From contig NZ_JACXXE010000005.1 in the NCBI RefSeq assembly GCF_014764715.1, positions 62,001 through 126,000 on the forward strand: DNA of 64,000 nucleotides. The letters are read 5' to 3'. This document shows positions 8,815 to 17,373 of the stretch, one piece after another. Below the pieces are notes generated by a model. That model searched no databases. It was not told the origin of the DNA and was given only the letters and a program-made list of their open reading frames with translations. Positions within the stretch are counted from its first letter, which is position 1; each line of letters begins with the position of its first letter. The position numbers were made by a program, and so were the translations under genes. This DNA comes from Bacillus crepusculi (lineage in GTDB: Bacteria > Bacillota > Bacilli > Bacillales > Bacillaceae).

Positions 8815-10113
8815 TTATGCATCTAAGAAAAAGAGTTGAATGAAAAATAAGACGGCAAAGATAAGAACAAGGATATGCACGTCTTTCCATTTCCCTTTTG
8901 CCAGCTTCACAAGTGGATATGAAATAAATCCAAGTGAAATCCCTGTAGAAATACTAGATGTCAGCGGCATGGAAAGAATCACAAGAAAAGCAGGGAATGC
9001 TTCGTCTAGCTCGTTCCAGCGAATGCGTGACACTGAGTTCATCATTAAGCAGCCGACAATAATTAAAACAGGTGATGTGATGGATGGTAAAGAAGAAATG
9101 GCTTGAACGAGTGGTCCAAAAAATAATGCCACAATAAACAGTGCAGCGACCGTTAAAGAAGTCAGTCCAGTTCTTCCGCCAGCAGCAACCCCTGATGATG
9201 ATTCAATATAAGCAGTGGTTGGGCTTGTTCCAAACATAGAACCAACCGTCGTTGCCACAGAATCAGCGAGCAGGGCTCTGCGCACCTTTGGTAGCTGGCC
9301 ATTTTTCATTAATCCAGCTTGTTCCGCAACCCCAATCATTGTGCCGGTTGTATCAAAAATCGTCACCAGTAAGAAGGAGAAGACGACTGCATACAAATGA
9401 TGAGAGAATACATCACCAAAGGCAGCGATTGGATTTGTAATCAGCATGCCTTCAGGCAGTGCAGGGACGTCCATCAGCATTTTAGGGAAATGAAGCTGAC
9501 CTGTCACGAGCGCAATCAATGTGGTCGCAAGCATGCCGATAAACAGCGCGCCATTTATTTGAAGAACCATTAAAATAACGGAAATCATTAAGCCGATAAG
9601 CGTTAAAATGACAACAGGCGAGCTTAAGTTGCCAAGCTTCACAAGGTTTTCCGGATCAGCCGTGATGATACCAGACTGACGGAGGCCGATGAACGCAATG
9701 AAAAGGCCGATTCCTGCTGTAATGCCGTACTTTAAATTATCTGGAATGGCTTGAATCAGTTGTTTTCTAAGGGATGTTAACGATAAAATAACAAAGAGTA
9801 TACCAGCAACAAATACCGCACTAAACGCTGTTTGATAGCTAATGCCGCCACCGCCGACGACTGTAAAGGTGAAATAGACATTCAGCCCCATCCCCGGTGC
9901 AATGGCAATCGGATAGTTTGCAAATAGCGCCATCCAAAGCGTACCGACGACAGCAGCGATAATTGTTGCAGTAAAAACTTGGTCAAAAGGAATACCTGCT
10001 TTTGAAAGAATTCCTGGATTGACGGCTACAATATATACCATAGTAAAGAATGTCGTCATACCTGCGATTAATTCTTTTTTTATGTTGGTTTGGTTTTCTT
10101 TTAACTGAAACAT
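8815..10113 (-). CDS. pbuO: guanine/hypoxanthine permease PbuO
   Basis: A 432-residue AzgA-type NCS2 permease with about twelve helices. Diagnostic are AGMTTFFTMVYIVAVNPGIL near the N-terminus, PIAIAPGMGLNVYFTF around residue 75, and the VFSFLLVTIFDTTGTMIGVAEQAGL helix. It imports purine bases with protons. The ATG at 10113 is used because the GGAGG ribosome site lies between it and the upstream in-frame ATG at 10125. It is divergent from pepV with two PurR-type boxes between; B. subtilis pbuO (ytiP) belongs to the PurR regulon and has the same neighbours. Confidence 0.92.
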   Translation of the reverse strand: MFQLKENQTNIKKELIAGMTTFFTMVYIVAVNPGILSKAGIPFDQVFTATIIAAVVGTLWMALFANYPIAIAPGMGLNVYFTFTVVGGGGISYQTAFSAVFVAGILFVILSLTSLRKQLIQAIPDNLKYGITAGIGLFIAFIGLRQSGIITADPENLVKLGNLSSPVVILTLIGLMISVILMVLQINGALFIGMLATTLIALVTGQLHFPKMLMDVPALPEGMLITNPIAAFGDVFSHHLYAVVFSFLLVTIFDTTGTMIGVAEQAGLMKNGQLPKVRRALLADSVATTVGSMFGTSPTTAYIESSSGVAAGGRTGLTSLTVAALFIVALFFGPLVQAISSLPSITSPVLIIVGCLMMNSVSRIRWNELDEAFPAFLVILSMPLTSSISTGISLGFISYPLVKLAKGKWKDVHILVLIFAVLFFIQLFFLDA

Positions 10114-10125
10114 AAAATCCTCCAT

Positions 10126-10167
10126 TTACGAACATTATTACAAAACAATTAATATAATATTCGTTTT
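10126..10167. promoter_or_regulatory. paired PurR boxes between pbuO and pepV
   Basis: ACGAACATTATTA (10128-10140) faces the inverted copy ACGAATATTATAT on the opposite strand (10164-10152). Two inverted CGAA-containing boxes about 16 bases apart are the classic B. subtilis PurR operator layout. Placement overlaps the probable pbuO promoter and the region just before pepV. Confidence 0.7.
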
Positions 10168-10207
10168 AAGGGTGGATTGCAACCTTTTTTCAAGGAGGAA
10201 TGGAAAA

Positions 10208-11608
10208 ATGAATTGGGAAGCTGAAGTGATTCGAAAAAAAGAAGACTTGATCAAGGATACACAATCTTTTTTACAAATTGAAAGTGTTCTTGATGAAGAA
10301 GGTGGAAAAGAAGGAAAGCCATTTGGTGAAAAAGTCGATGAGGCCCTTCAGTATATGCTGAAAAAAGGGGAAGACGAAGGATTCACAGTAAAGAATGTTG
10401 ATGGCTATGCAGGTCATATTGAATATGGACAAGGTGAAGACATTGTAGGTGTGCTATGTCATGTGGACGTTGTGCCTGCTGGTGATGGCTGGACAACCCC
10501 ACCATTTTCAGCGGATATCAGAGAAAATAGAATCTTTGCAAGGGGGGCTATTGATGATAAAGGCCCAACCATGGCCGCTTTCTACGCACTTAAGATGTTA
10601 AAAGATGCGGGAATTCAGCTATCGAAAAAGATTCGGATGATCATTGGAACAGATGAAGAAAGCGATTGGCGCTGTGTGGACCATTATTTCAAGCATGAGG
10701 CGATGCCGCAAATTGGCTTTGCACCAGATGCTGATTTTCCAATTATTCATGCTGAAAAGGGGATCATAGATGCCATTGTGTCATTTACATATCAACCAAT
10801 AGAGGACGATAAGCGCTATACACTCAAGCAATTCACATCAGGTATGCGGCTCAATATGGTACCAGATGAAGCCGCTGCTACTGTGATAGCTGAACAGGAG
10901 CAGGATGCAGAAGTGTTAAAAACAGCTTTTGAAGCCTATCTTGCTGACAATCAATTATCCGGTGAGGTAAAGAACACAGCAGATGGACTGCATTTCACAT
11001 TAAAAGGTGTATCAGTCCATGCAATGGAGCCGTCGCATGGTACAAATGCGGGCATTCATATGGCGACTTTCTTATGTGGACATGAATTAGATGAACAAGG
11101 ACTTGCTTTTACTTCCCAAATCAACGCTTTATTTGATCAGGACACCCGAGGACACAAGCTGGGAATTGCTTGCCAAGATGACATTAGCGGAGACTTAACC
11201 TTGAATGTTGGAACGATCCGCTATACGCAAAACGAGGAAGCAAAGCTTGGGTTAAACGTCCGCTATCCAGTGACAGCAGACGGCAAGGACGTCAAAAAAG
11301 GGATTGAAAGCATCAAAGGGGCATCTATTGAGAAATTTGACGACAGCCCTCCGCATCATGTCTCAAAAGATCATCCACTTGTGAAAACGTTGCAGCGAGT
11401 ATATGAGGAACAAACTGGAGATCCAGCAACTCTTATTGCTATTGGGGGAGGAACGTATGCGAGATCTTTAGAAGCAGGCGTTGCCTTTGGCCCTTTATTC
11501 CCTGGCAGACCAGATTGTGCTCATCAAAAGGATGAATATATTGAAATTGATGACTTACTGAGAGCAACAGCCCTATATGCACAAGCGATGTATGAATTAG
11601 CAAAATAG
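10208..11608 (+). CDS. pepV: M20 dipeptidase, PepV type (YtjP)
   Basis: A 466-residue zinc peptidase. Metal-site motifs are visible in order: LCHVDVVPAGDGW (His and Asp near 85-87), GAIDDKGPTMAAFYALK (Asp near 116), GTDEESDW (catalytic Glu and ligand near 140), and HQKDEYI at the end (last His). Length and motifs match the PepV family, cytoplasmic enzymes releasing amino acids from dipeptides. The ATG at 10208 follows AAGGAGG by 9 bases; the earlier in-frame ATG at 10172 has no site and overlaps the PurR region. The orthologue is ytjP in B. subtilis. Confidence 0.92.
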   Translation: MNWEAEVIRKKEDLIKDTQSFLQIESVLDEEGGKEGKPFGEKVDEALQYMLKKGEDEGFTVKNVDGYAGHIEYGQGEDIVGVLCHVDVVPAGDGWTTPPFSADIRENRIFARGAIDDKGPTMAAFYALKMLKDAGIQLSKKIRMIIGTDEESDWRCVDHYFKHEAMPQIGFAPDADFPIIHAEKGIIDAIVSFTYQPIEDDKRYTLKQFTSGMRLNMVPDEAAATVIAEQEQDAEVLKTAFEAYLADNQLSGEVKNTADGLHFTLKGVSVHAMEPSHGTNAGIHMATFLCGHELDEQGLAFTSQINALFDQDTRGHKLGIACQDDISGDLTLNVGTIRYTQNEEAKLGLNVRYPVTADGKDVKKGIESIKGASIEKFDDSPPHHVSKDHPLVKTLQRVYEEQTGDPATLIAIGGGTYARSLEAGVAFGPLFPGRPDCAHQKDEYIEIDDLLRATALYAQAMYELAK

Positions 11609-11632
11609 AAAAAGGTAAAGAGAGGATTCACA

Positions 11633-12253
11633 ATGAAAAACATGTTCTTATGCTCTTCATTCAAAGACAGCTATTCTCTCTTGTCTGACTTTGCAGGGGA
11701 ATCATTAAAAGGAAAACGTGTGACATTTTTTCCAACAGCCAGTGCAGTAGAAGAAGTCACGCATTATGTGGAGGCAGCGAAAGAAGCCTTTCATCAATTA
11801 GGTATGCAGCTAGAGACTGTTCAAATAGCTGAGCAGACTGCCGAAGAGATCACACAGATGATAAAACAAAATGATGTAATCTATGTATCAGGTGGCAACA
11901 CCTTCTATTTGTTGCAGGAATTAAGAAGAAACCGTCTCGATACTGTGTTGAAAGAAGAAATCAACAACGGCAAGCTGTACATTGGAGAATCTGCTGGGAG
12001 TATCATCATGGCGCCAAGCATTGAATATATTTCCCTGATGGATGATCAGGAGAAGGCGCCAGAGCTTTCATCATTTCAAGGGTTCAATGAAATGAGTCGC
12101 TATCCGGTTCCGCATATGCACAATGCCTATTTAGGCGAGGCTGCTAAGCAAATCATGGAGAAGTATCAGCAGACGCTTGATTTATGCCCGCTCACTGATG
12201 AACAAGTTTTATTCGTGACAGGAGAGCAGACTGAGGTAAAGTCGGTCAAATAG
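11633..12253 (+). CDS. S51-family peptidase / class I glutamine amidotransferase-like protein
   Basis: A 206-residue protein of the peptidase E (S51) type. The fold shows YVSGGNTFYLLQELRR (residues 84-99) and the nucleophile elbow YIGESAGSII with Ser120. The Asp and Glu residues that vary between aspartyl dipeptidase and cyanophycinase-like members cannot be judged by eye, so specificity is open. It follows pepV by 24 bases with its own Shine-Dalgarno (AGAGAGGA) and precedes a terminator, suggesting a small peptide-degradation operon. I do not recall this gene between pepV and the cysteine synthase in B. subtilis. Confidence 0.82.
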   Translation: MKNMFLCSSFKDSYSLLSDFAGESLKGKRVTFFPTASAVEEVTHYVEAAKEAFHQLGMQLETVQIAEQTAEEITQMIKQNDVIYVSGGNTFYLLQELRRNRLDTVLKEEINNGKLYIGESAGSIIMAPSIEYISLMDDQEKAPELSSFQGFNEMSRYPVPHMHNAYLGEAAKQIMEKYQQTLDLCPLTDEQVLFVTGEQTEVKSVK

Positions 12254-12272
12254 ACGTGATCATGAAACGAAG

Positions 12273-12309
12273 AAAAAGGAACAGGGATTCATCGCCCTGT
12301 TCCTTTTTT
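12273..12309. terminator. bidirectional terminator after the S51 peptidase gene
   Basis: GGAACAGGG pairs with CCCTGTTCC (12295-12303), flanked by an A5 run and a T6 run. It also serves the convergent cysteine synthase gene, whose stop lies within it. Confidence 0.85.
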
Positions 12310-13240
12310 AATCTTGAAAAACATCACTTGATAAATATCGTTCCCCCGTATCTGCTGTCATACAGATGACGAGATGATCCTTTGGCATTTGTTTAGCCGT
12401 TTCAATGGCAGCATAGCAAGCTGCACCAGACGATGGACCGACTAAAATTCCTTCAAGCCGGGCAAGCTGCCGTGTGATGTCGTAAGCATCTTCATCGCTT
12501 ACTTGCACAATATCATCATACACCTGTTCGTTTAAAATATTGGGGATAAATCCTGGGCTTGTGCCAACGAGCTTATGTTTACCAGGTTTTCCGCCAGATA
12601 AAACTGGAGATCCCTTCGGTTCTGCCACACGTATCTTTAAGTCGGGGAATGCCTTCTTTAATTCCTCTCCAGTGCCTGTAATGGTTCCACCAGTCCCAGC
12701 TGTTGCGACAAAGGCTCCAAGGGGCTGTCCAAGTTGCTTCACAGCTTCCATGATTTCGGTAGCTGTTGTCCCTCTATGCGCATCTGGGTTCGCCCCATTG
12801 TCAAATTGCATAGGAATGAAACTATGAGGAATTTGCGCAGCTAATTCTTCTGCCTTGCGAATACAGCCTGGCATTTTCTCTTCTCCTGGGGTTAAGACGA
12901 CCTGCGCACCGTATGCCTTTAAAATATTCACTCTTTCCTTTGTCATCGTATCAGGCATGACAAGGATGGCTTTATAGCCTCTTGCTGCAGCGTTCATCGC
13001 TAAACCAATCCCAGTATTTCCGCTAGTTGGCTCAATAATGGTCGCCCCTTTTGTAAGCTTCCCCTGTCTTTCTGCCTCAACGATCATATTGTAAGCAGCG
13101 CGGTCCTTCACACTTCCGCTAGGATTAAATGATTCTAGCTTTAAATAAACAGCCGCTGCATTGTCTGGCTGAAGTCGCTGTAATTTGACAAGTGGTGTAT
13201 CGCCAATCAGTTCAGCCATATTTTGTGCAACCTTCATCAT
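12308..13240 (-). CDS. ytkP: cysteine synthase paralogue (YtkP)
   Basis: A 310-residue PLP-dependent O-acetylserine sulfhydrylase-family enzyme. The PLP lysine lies in NPSGSVKDRAAYNM (about Lys45), the asparagine loop in EPTSGNTGIGLAMNAAARGY, and the phosphate loop in TAGTGGTITGTGEEL. It should make cysteine from O-acetylserine and sulfide. B. subtilis has a main CysK elsewhere and YtkP at this position, so this is likely the secondary copy. The ATG at 13240 follows AAAGGGTG; the ATG three bases later is an alternative, and upstream codons lack a site. Confidence 0.88.
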   Translation of the reverse strand: MMKVAQNMAELIGDTPLVKLQRLQPDNAAAVYLKLESFNPSGSVKDRAAYNMIVEAERQGKLTKGATIIEPTSGNTGIGLAMNAAARGYKAILVMPDTMTKERVNILKAYGAQVVLTPGEEKMPGCIRKAEELAAQIPHSFIPMQFDNGANPDAHRGTTATEIMEAVKQLGQPLGAFVATAGTGGTITGTGEELKKAFPDLKIRVAEPKGSPVLSGGKPGKHKLVGTSPGFIPNILNEQVYDDIVQVSDEDAYDITRQLARLEGILVGPSSGAACYAAIETAKQMPKDHLVICMTADTGERYLSSDVFQD

Positions 13241-13331
13241 ATAACACCCTTTCTTCTCATTCCGCATTTCTTTAGTTATACTATCATCAATGGGGATTCG
13301 TAAAGTTTGTTAAAAAAGGACAGGTGATATC

Positions 13332-13883
13332 GTGTCAGAAAGCCGTCATTATTTTATTGGGATTCACATCCCCGAACAACTTGCACATCAAATCAAAAAA
13401 GACATTGATCAAAGAATCGGACTGTCCTTTCAAAAATGGACAGCACCACATGATTATCATGTGACCCTTGTATTTTTAGGCGCTATTCCAGAAGAACGTT
13501 TGGAAAAGATCATCCAGTTGCTTGAAAACCTTTCGAATGAAGCATCCGCATTTCCGCTAGAACTGAATGAGTTAGGGCAATTTGGTACGAAGGAGCGCCC
13601 GAGAGTCTTTTTTGCAAAGCCAAATGATAGTGCACCTCTCATGCATGTAAGAGAAAAGGTGAAAGAATACGTACTGTCAGCAGGTCATCCTGTCGAAAAA
13701 AGACCCTTTCATCCGCATATGACGATCGCACGCAAATGGAATGCGGATGACCCTTATACAGAACAAGCGCCTTTACGCAAAGAACCATATTTGATGGAGG
13801 TTTCTCGTATTGCTTTATTTGAAATACGCCCGAAAGAAACCCCGCGTTATCACGCAATAAGACAATTTGCACTACATAAATAA
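13332..13883 (+). CDS. thpR: RNA 2',3'-cyclic phosphodiesterase (2H family, YtlP)
   Basis: A 183-residue 2H phosphoesterase. Both catalytic HxT motifs are present: HVTLVFLG (His43, Thr45) and HPHMTIAR (His129, Thr131). Members historically called 2'-5' RNA ligase hydrolyse 2',3'-cyclic phosphates on RNA. The cellular role in Bacillus is unclear. The start is GTG at 13332 with CAGGTGAT upstream. The ytlQ gene follows 29 bases later, matching the order ytlP-ytlQ-ytlR of B. subtilis. Confidence 0.88.
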   Translation: MSESRHYFIGIHIPEQLAHQIKKDIDQRIGLSFQKWTAPHDYHVTLVFLGAIPEERLEKIIQLLENLSNEASAFPLELNELGQFGTKERPRVFFAKPNDSAPLMHVREKVKEYVLSAGHPVEKRPFHPHMTIARKWNADDPYTEQAPLRKEPYLMEVSRIALFEIRPKETPRYHAIRQFALHK

Positions 13884-13912
13884 ATGATTTTAGAAGTTGG
13901 AGTGAGTAGCAG

Positions 13913-14848
13913 ATGGCGCAAATTATCAAAATCCAAGATTATATATCTCGATATGAACAAGACCCACATCACTACATCAATCAGTTTATTCGATTGAAAA
14001 AACAAAGGTGGGAAGAGTTAAAAAAGGCTTCTAAAGAAAAGGCGCAGCATCAGTTTGACCAAATCTCTGAACAAACGCCTGAACAAGAGGAGGAAAAGAG
14101 AAAGAAATTCTCCTTAAAGAGAAAGCAAAAAGAAGCCGATATGAAAAAGGAACGGGACCTCAGTCTTTTTAACGAGCCTACAGATATAGAGCAGGGTGTC
14201 TTTACAAACGTTCCTACTGATGAAACGAAGCTGATTCACTTTTTTAAGGATCATCTCTACGATGTTCAATTAAAATGGGCCAGCTCGACGCTATCTCACA
14301 TTTCAACCGTATCCCATCATATTCGGTATGACGAAAAGCTGCGTATGCTTGCAAGGCAGCTGCCAGATTCTTATTTTGTGATGTACAAGCCGGTGCTGCT
14401 CATTCAAAAAGCGGAGATGGAATTATGTCCGGTACTCATTACGCCGCTCGAAGTGATCTGTTTATCCTTCTTAGAGGCCGAGCCAGACAGCGTATATATT
14501 GGAACGAAAGAACGTTTTTGGGAAAAGCGGGCGACTGGGAAAGCTGTTCAGTCCGTCTTGAACCCTTGCGCAAGCCTTCTGCGCTCTGGCACCGTCGTGT
14601 CAAAGATTTTACAGCAAAGTGGTGTAGACCTTCCTGTGAAAAAAATCCTGATCAGCCGAACCTCATATATTGACTTGCCTGAAGTGCCATATGGAATGGA
14701 GGTTGTCGATAAGAAAAAGGCTGAGGAATGGTTTGAAAAGCAGCGGAAAAATGCGGCGCCGACAAAGCACCAGCAATTTAAGGCGACAAAGGCACTGCTT
14801 GCTTATGGTGAATCAGACAGCAAAAGAAGGCAGGAATGGCTCGATTAA
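13913..14848 (+). CDS. ytlQ: conserved protein YtlQ of unknown function
   Basis: A 311-residue, highly charged protein. Residues 1-95 are lysine/glutamate/glutamine-rich and likely helical or coiled (KKQRWEELKKASKEKAQ). The remainder resembles a compact domain with a hydrophobic FVMYKPVLLIQKAEM strand. Position and size match B. subtilis ytlQ, for which no function is known to me. There is no signal peptide or membrane helix. I could not recognise a catalytic motif, although the later half could be a nuclease-like or nucleotide-binding fold. Confidence 0.75.
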   Translation: MAQIIKIQDYISRYEQDPHHYINQFIRLKKQRWEELKKASKEKAQHQFDQISEQTPEQEEEKRKKFSLKRKQKEADMKKERDLSLFNEPTDIEQGVFTNVPTDETKLIHFFKDHLYDVQLKWASSTLSHISTVSHHIRYDEKLRMLARQLPDSYFVMYKPVLLIQKAEMELCPVLITPLEVICLSFLEAEPDSVYIGTKERFWEKRATGKAVQSVLNPCASLLRSGTVVSKILQQSGVDLPVKKILISRTSYIDLPEVPYGMEVVDKKKAEEWFEKQRKNAAPTKHQQFKATKALLAYGESDSKRRQEWLD

Positions 14849-14896
14849 AAGCATGATGAAAGGTCACGTAAAATGAGACCTGAGTGGAGCTAATAT

Positions 14897-15826
14897 ATGA
14901 ATGAATGGTACTTTATCGTCAATCCAGCAGCAGGACATGGAAAAGGACTACGCACTTGGAGGAGCATCGAGAAAGAATTACAAAAGGTGGAGATCTCATA
15001 CCGGTCATTTCTCACACAGCATGAAGGCCATGCAGAAGTTTTGGCGAGACAGATTAGCGCCATGCAAGATGACAGACTGAAGCGCCTGATCGTCATTGGC
15101 GGTGACGGCACCATTCATGAAGTACTGAATGGCTTAAAAGAAATCGATCATGTGCAGCTAAGCTTTGTCCCGGCTGGTCATTGGAATGACGCAGCGAAGG
15201 GCCTTGGTATCCAGCGTCATGATGTATTAAAAGAAGTGAGAAAGCAAAAGAGAATGCTTACCAAGACCTTTTCTCTCGGTTCCTTTCAGGACCATGCAGA
15301 AAGCCCGCAATCTGTTCTCTTTCTAAATCATATTGGTGCTGGGTTTGACGCGCATGTCCTGAGGAAAACGGTGCATTTCAGAGGGAAAAAGTGGCTGAAA
15401 AGGCTCAAGCTTGGGTTTATCATCTACCCGCTGTCATTTCTCCATTCTTTATGGTCATTTAAGCCGTTCGACCTTGCGCTTTTTATTGAAAATGAGAAGA
15501 AGGTCTTTCGCCAAGTGTGGTTTGTGATCGTATGCAATCATCCGTATTACGGGGGAGGTCTGGAAGCAGCGCCAGAAGCAAGTGCAAGGCAGCCAGGCTT
15601 TCAAACGATCGTAGTCACGGATTTGAATCCATTCAAAGTCCTTTTGTTTCTAAGTGCGATGGTGTTTCGAAAGCACCTGACGATGGAGGGTGTCACCCTT
15701 TTTCAGCATGAGGAAGTGTACTTGGAGGCAGATGAAAAAATCTTATTTCACGCAGATGGAGAAGTAATCGGCGCAACGCCTGTCTTTGTGAAGGCTAGCG
15801 ACCGGTCCCTCAAATTACGAGCTTAA
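14897..15826 (+). CDS. ytlR: diacylglycerol kinase-family lipid kinase YtlR
   Basis: A 309-residue protein with the DAGK catalytic signature: VNPAAGHGKG at residues 8-17 and VIGGDGTIHEVLNGL at 66-80 (GGDGT loop). It also has the family segments LSFVPAGHWNDAAKGLGI and FLNHIGAGFDA. The usual GTGND loop reads AGHWNDAAK, a deviation at the substrate-proximal glycine-threonine pair. It is a paralogue of the essential DgkB, with unknown lipid substrate. The ATG at 14897 is preceded by a weak GAGTGGAGC. It ends the thpR-ytlQ-ytlR run. Confidence 0.85.
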   Translation: MNEWYFIVNPAAGHGKGLRTWRSIEKELQKVEISYRSFLTQHEGHAEVLARQISAMQDDRLKRLIVIGGDGTIHEVLNGLKEIDHVQLSFVPAGHWNDAAKGLGIQRHDVLKEVRKQKRMLTKTFSLGSFQDHAESPQSVLFLNHIGAGFDAHVLRKTVHFRGKKWLKRLKLGFIIYPLSFLHSLWSFKPFDLALFIENEKKVFRQVWFVIVCNHPYYGGGLEAAPEASARQPGFQTIVVTDLNPFKVLLFLSAMVFRKHLTMEGVTLFQHEEVYLEADEKILFHADGEVIGATPVFVKASDRSLKLRA

Positions 15827-15912
15827 ATAACTCCTGTCGTATGCGACAGCAAAAGAACCATGAAAAAAGCCTTCCTTTTCATAAGGTTCTTGTCCTGATT
15901 TTTTAGTTTTGC

Positions 15913-15942
15913 TTGACGAGTATAAGAAGGTAGCGATAAAAT
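15913..15942 (+). promoter_or_regulatory. sigma-A-type promoter upstream of ytmP
   Basis: TTGACG (15913-15918), 18-base spacer, TAAAAT (15937-15942). The predicted transcript start (~15949) coincides with the first bases of the terminator-type hairpin at 15947. Confidence 0.5.
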
Positions 15943-15946
15943 CTAT

Positions 15947-15998
15947 AGGACGGCTATTGTTTAGCATCTCATTCTCAATAGCTGTCCTTTTTGTTTTT
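15947..15998 (+). terminator. terminator-type hairpin ahead of ytmP
   Basis: AGGACGGCTATTG (15947-15959) pairs with CAATAGCTGTCCT (15976-15988), 12 of 13 positions in Watson-Crick pairs, followed by a T-rich tract broken by single G. Confidence 0.7.
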
Positions 15999-16100
15999 AT
16001 GATCATATAAATAAAAAAAGAAACAGCCAATTGACCTTCAATCGGCTGAATTTTGTCGACTAAAAAAGCAAGATTTTAAAATATTTTAAGAAATGATGGG

Positions 16101-16913
16101 TTGAAAATTGATATGAACTGGTTGGGACAAATATTAGGTAGCGAATGGCACATCTCTCCTGCTGGAGGCGCTACGGGAGATGCGTACTTCGCAACACACA
16201 ATGACCAAAAGCTATTTTTAAAACGCAATACGTCACCGTTTCTTGCGGTTTTGTCAGCTGAAGGCATTGTGCCGAAGCTTGTCTGGACAAAACGAATGGA
16301 GAACGGGGATGTCATTACTGCGCAGCACTGGCTGAGCGGCAGAGAGCTGAAGCCAAAGGACATGAATGACCGTCCTGTTGCGGAGCAGCTAAGAAAAATT
16401 CATACATCTAAAGAATTGCTTGATATGCTGAAACGATTAGAGAAGCATTCGCTAGACCCAGAATCCATTCTGATGCATCTGAAGCAGTCGATTTTAAAAG
16501 AGCAGATTGATTCACCTGATATCACGCGTGCCATCCAGTATTTAGAGAAGCATGTGGAGGCTGTCCATTTTGAGGATAAGGTCGTATGTCATTGCGACCT
16601 CAATCATAATAATTGGCTGCTGACAGATGAAAACCAGCTCTATTTAATCGATTGGGATGGGGCGATGATTGCGGACCCAGCGATTGATCTTGGACCGCTT
16701 TTATACCATTATGTGGATGAAGAAAACTGGGAAAGCTGGCTCTCTATGTACGGCGCCCCGCTGACAGACAATTTGCGGAAACGCATGGCGTGGTATGTGC
16801 TCGCTGAAACGGTATCGTTTGTCGTTTGGCATAAAAGAAAAGGGAATGAAAAGGCGCAAAAAGAAGTGCAAGCAGAGCTAAACGCACTGCTAAAACGGTT
16901 AAACGTCCATTAA
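16101..16913 (+). CDS. ytmP: phosphotransferase-family protein YtmP
   Basis: A 270-residue protein of the aminoglycoside phosphotransferase / choline kinase fold. The N-lobe has AGGATGDAYFA as nucleotide loop and LFLKRN as the lysine strand. The catalytic loop is VCHCDLNHNNWLL (Asp166) and the metal loop is LIDWDGAMIADPAIDLG (Asp184). Family members phosphorylate small hydroxylated molecules; the substrate of YtmP is unknown. The start may be TTG at 16101 or ATG at 16113, and neither has a strong Shine-Dalgarno. It is convergent with ytzH, and the stop codons overlap. Confidence 0.83.
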   Translation: MKIDMNWLGQILGSEWHISPAGGATGDAYFATHNDQKLFLKRNTSPFLAVLSAEGIVPKLVWTKRMENGDVITAQHWLSGRELKPKDMNDRPVAEQLRKIHTSKELLDMLKRLEKHSLDPESILMHLKQSILKEQIDSPDITRAIQYLEKHVEAVHFEDKVVCHCDLNHNNWLLTDENQLYLIDWDGAMIADPAIDLGPLLYHYVDEENWESWLSMYGAPLTDNLRKRMAWYVLAETVSFVVWHKRKGNEKAQKEVQAELNALLKRLNVH

Positions 16914-17185
16914 GACAGTGGAATGTTTTCGACCCACTCAGACAGGTGAGATTGATGCTCCTCGATATGTGCATCAATTGAACTGACAGAGGTGCCCTTT
17001 TGGCTGTAATCATAAATATCTGTCAATAGCTGACGAACGTCGGCATCAAGGTCTTCTTTTGCCAGCATTAATTGAATCACGCGTCCCACCTGTTCATATT
17101 CTGCCACAGTCCCGCAGCAATCCAGCTGGTGATCGGTTAAGATATCTTTGATTAATTGAAGCTGATGTTGGCGGTTTAATCCCAT
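16910..17185 (-). CDS. ytzH: YtzH-like protein
   Basis: A 91-residue soluble acidic protein matching YtzH, the small gene between ytmP and trmB in B. subtilis. The ATG at 17185 is chosen because GAAAGGAG stands eight bases upstream; the open frame upstream of it is not conserved-looking. It contains two cysteines (LDCCG) and an otherwise helical profile, and no functional motif was recognised. Its stop overlaps the ytmP stop in the opposite direction, so there is no room for a separate terminator. Confidence 0.8.
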   Translation of the reverse strand: MGLNRQHQLQLIKDILTDHQLDCCGTVAEYEQVGRVIQLMLAKEDLDADVRQLLTDIYDYSQKGTSVSSIDAHIEEHQSHLSEWVENIPLS

Positions 17186-17373
17186 ACGTATGCTCCTTTC
17201 TTGCGTGTCATTTATGAGGTTAAACTGTGCATTCAGCGCCCAATTTATACATGCGGCAGACCAGCTCAAGCAAGGGCTGGTCTTTTTCCTATGTGCTGAT
17301 GAGATGCTGTCTTGCGGGTCTTTATGTTTCATGGTATCTTGATAAAATGTAAAGAAAATAGAGGTGTATCAAA

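Larger units (their letters stand above)
15827..16100. other. hairpin-rich intergenic region between ytlR and ytmP
   Basis: It holds four inverted repeats: CTGTCG-tatg-CGACAG (15834-15849); a two-part hairpin 15853-15891 (AAGAACC...GGTTCTT outer, ATGAAAA...TTTTCAT inner) with a T-run a few bases later; a terminator-type hairpin 15947-15998; and CAGCCAATTGA/TCAATCGGCTG (16024-16048, one mismatch) followed by AATTTT. A sigma-A-like promoter (TTGACG, 18-base spacer, TAAAAT) lies at 15913-15942, directly before the third hairpin. No credible protein gene is present. Confidence 0.65.

Noticed and set aside
9010-10113. Purine riboswitch before pbuO
   Set aside because: Only ~60 bases lie between the pbuO start and the PurR boxes, and no conserved aptamer segments were found.
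15815-16030. A 71-codon minus-strand frame between ytlR and ytmP
   Set aside because: It runs through several hairpins and the end of ytlR, has no ribosome site and no recognisable family.
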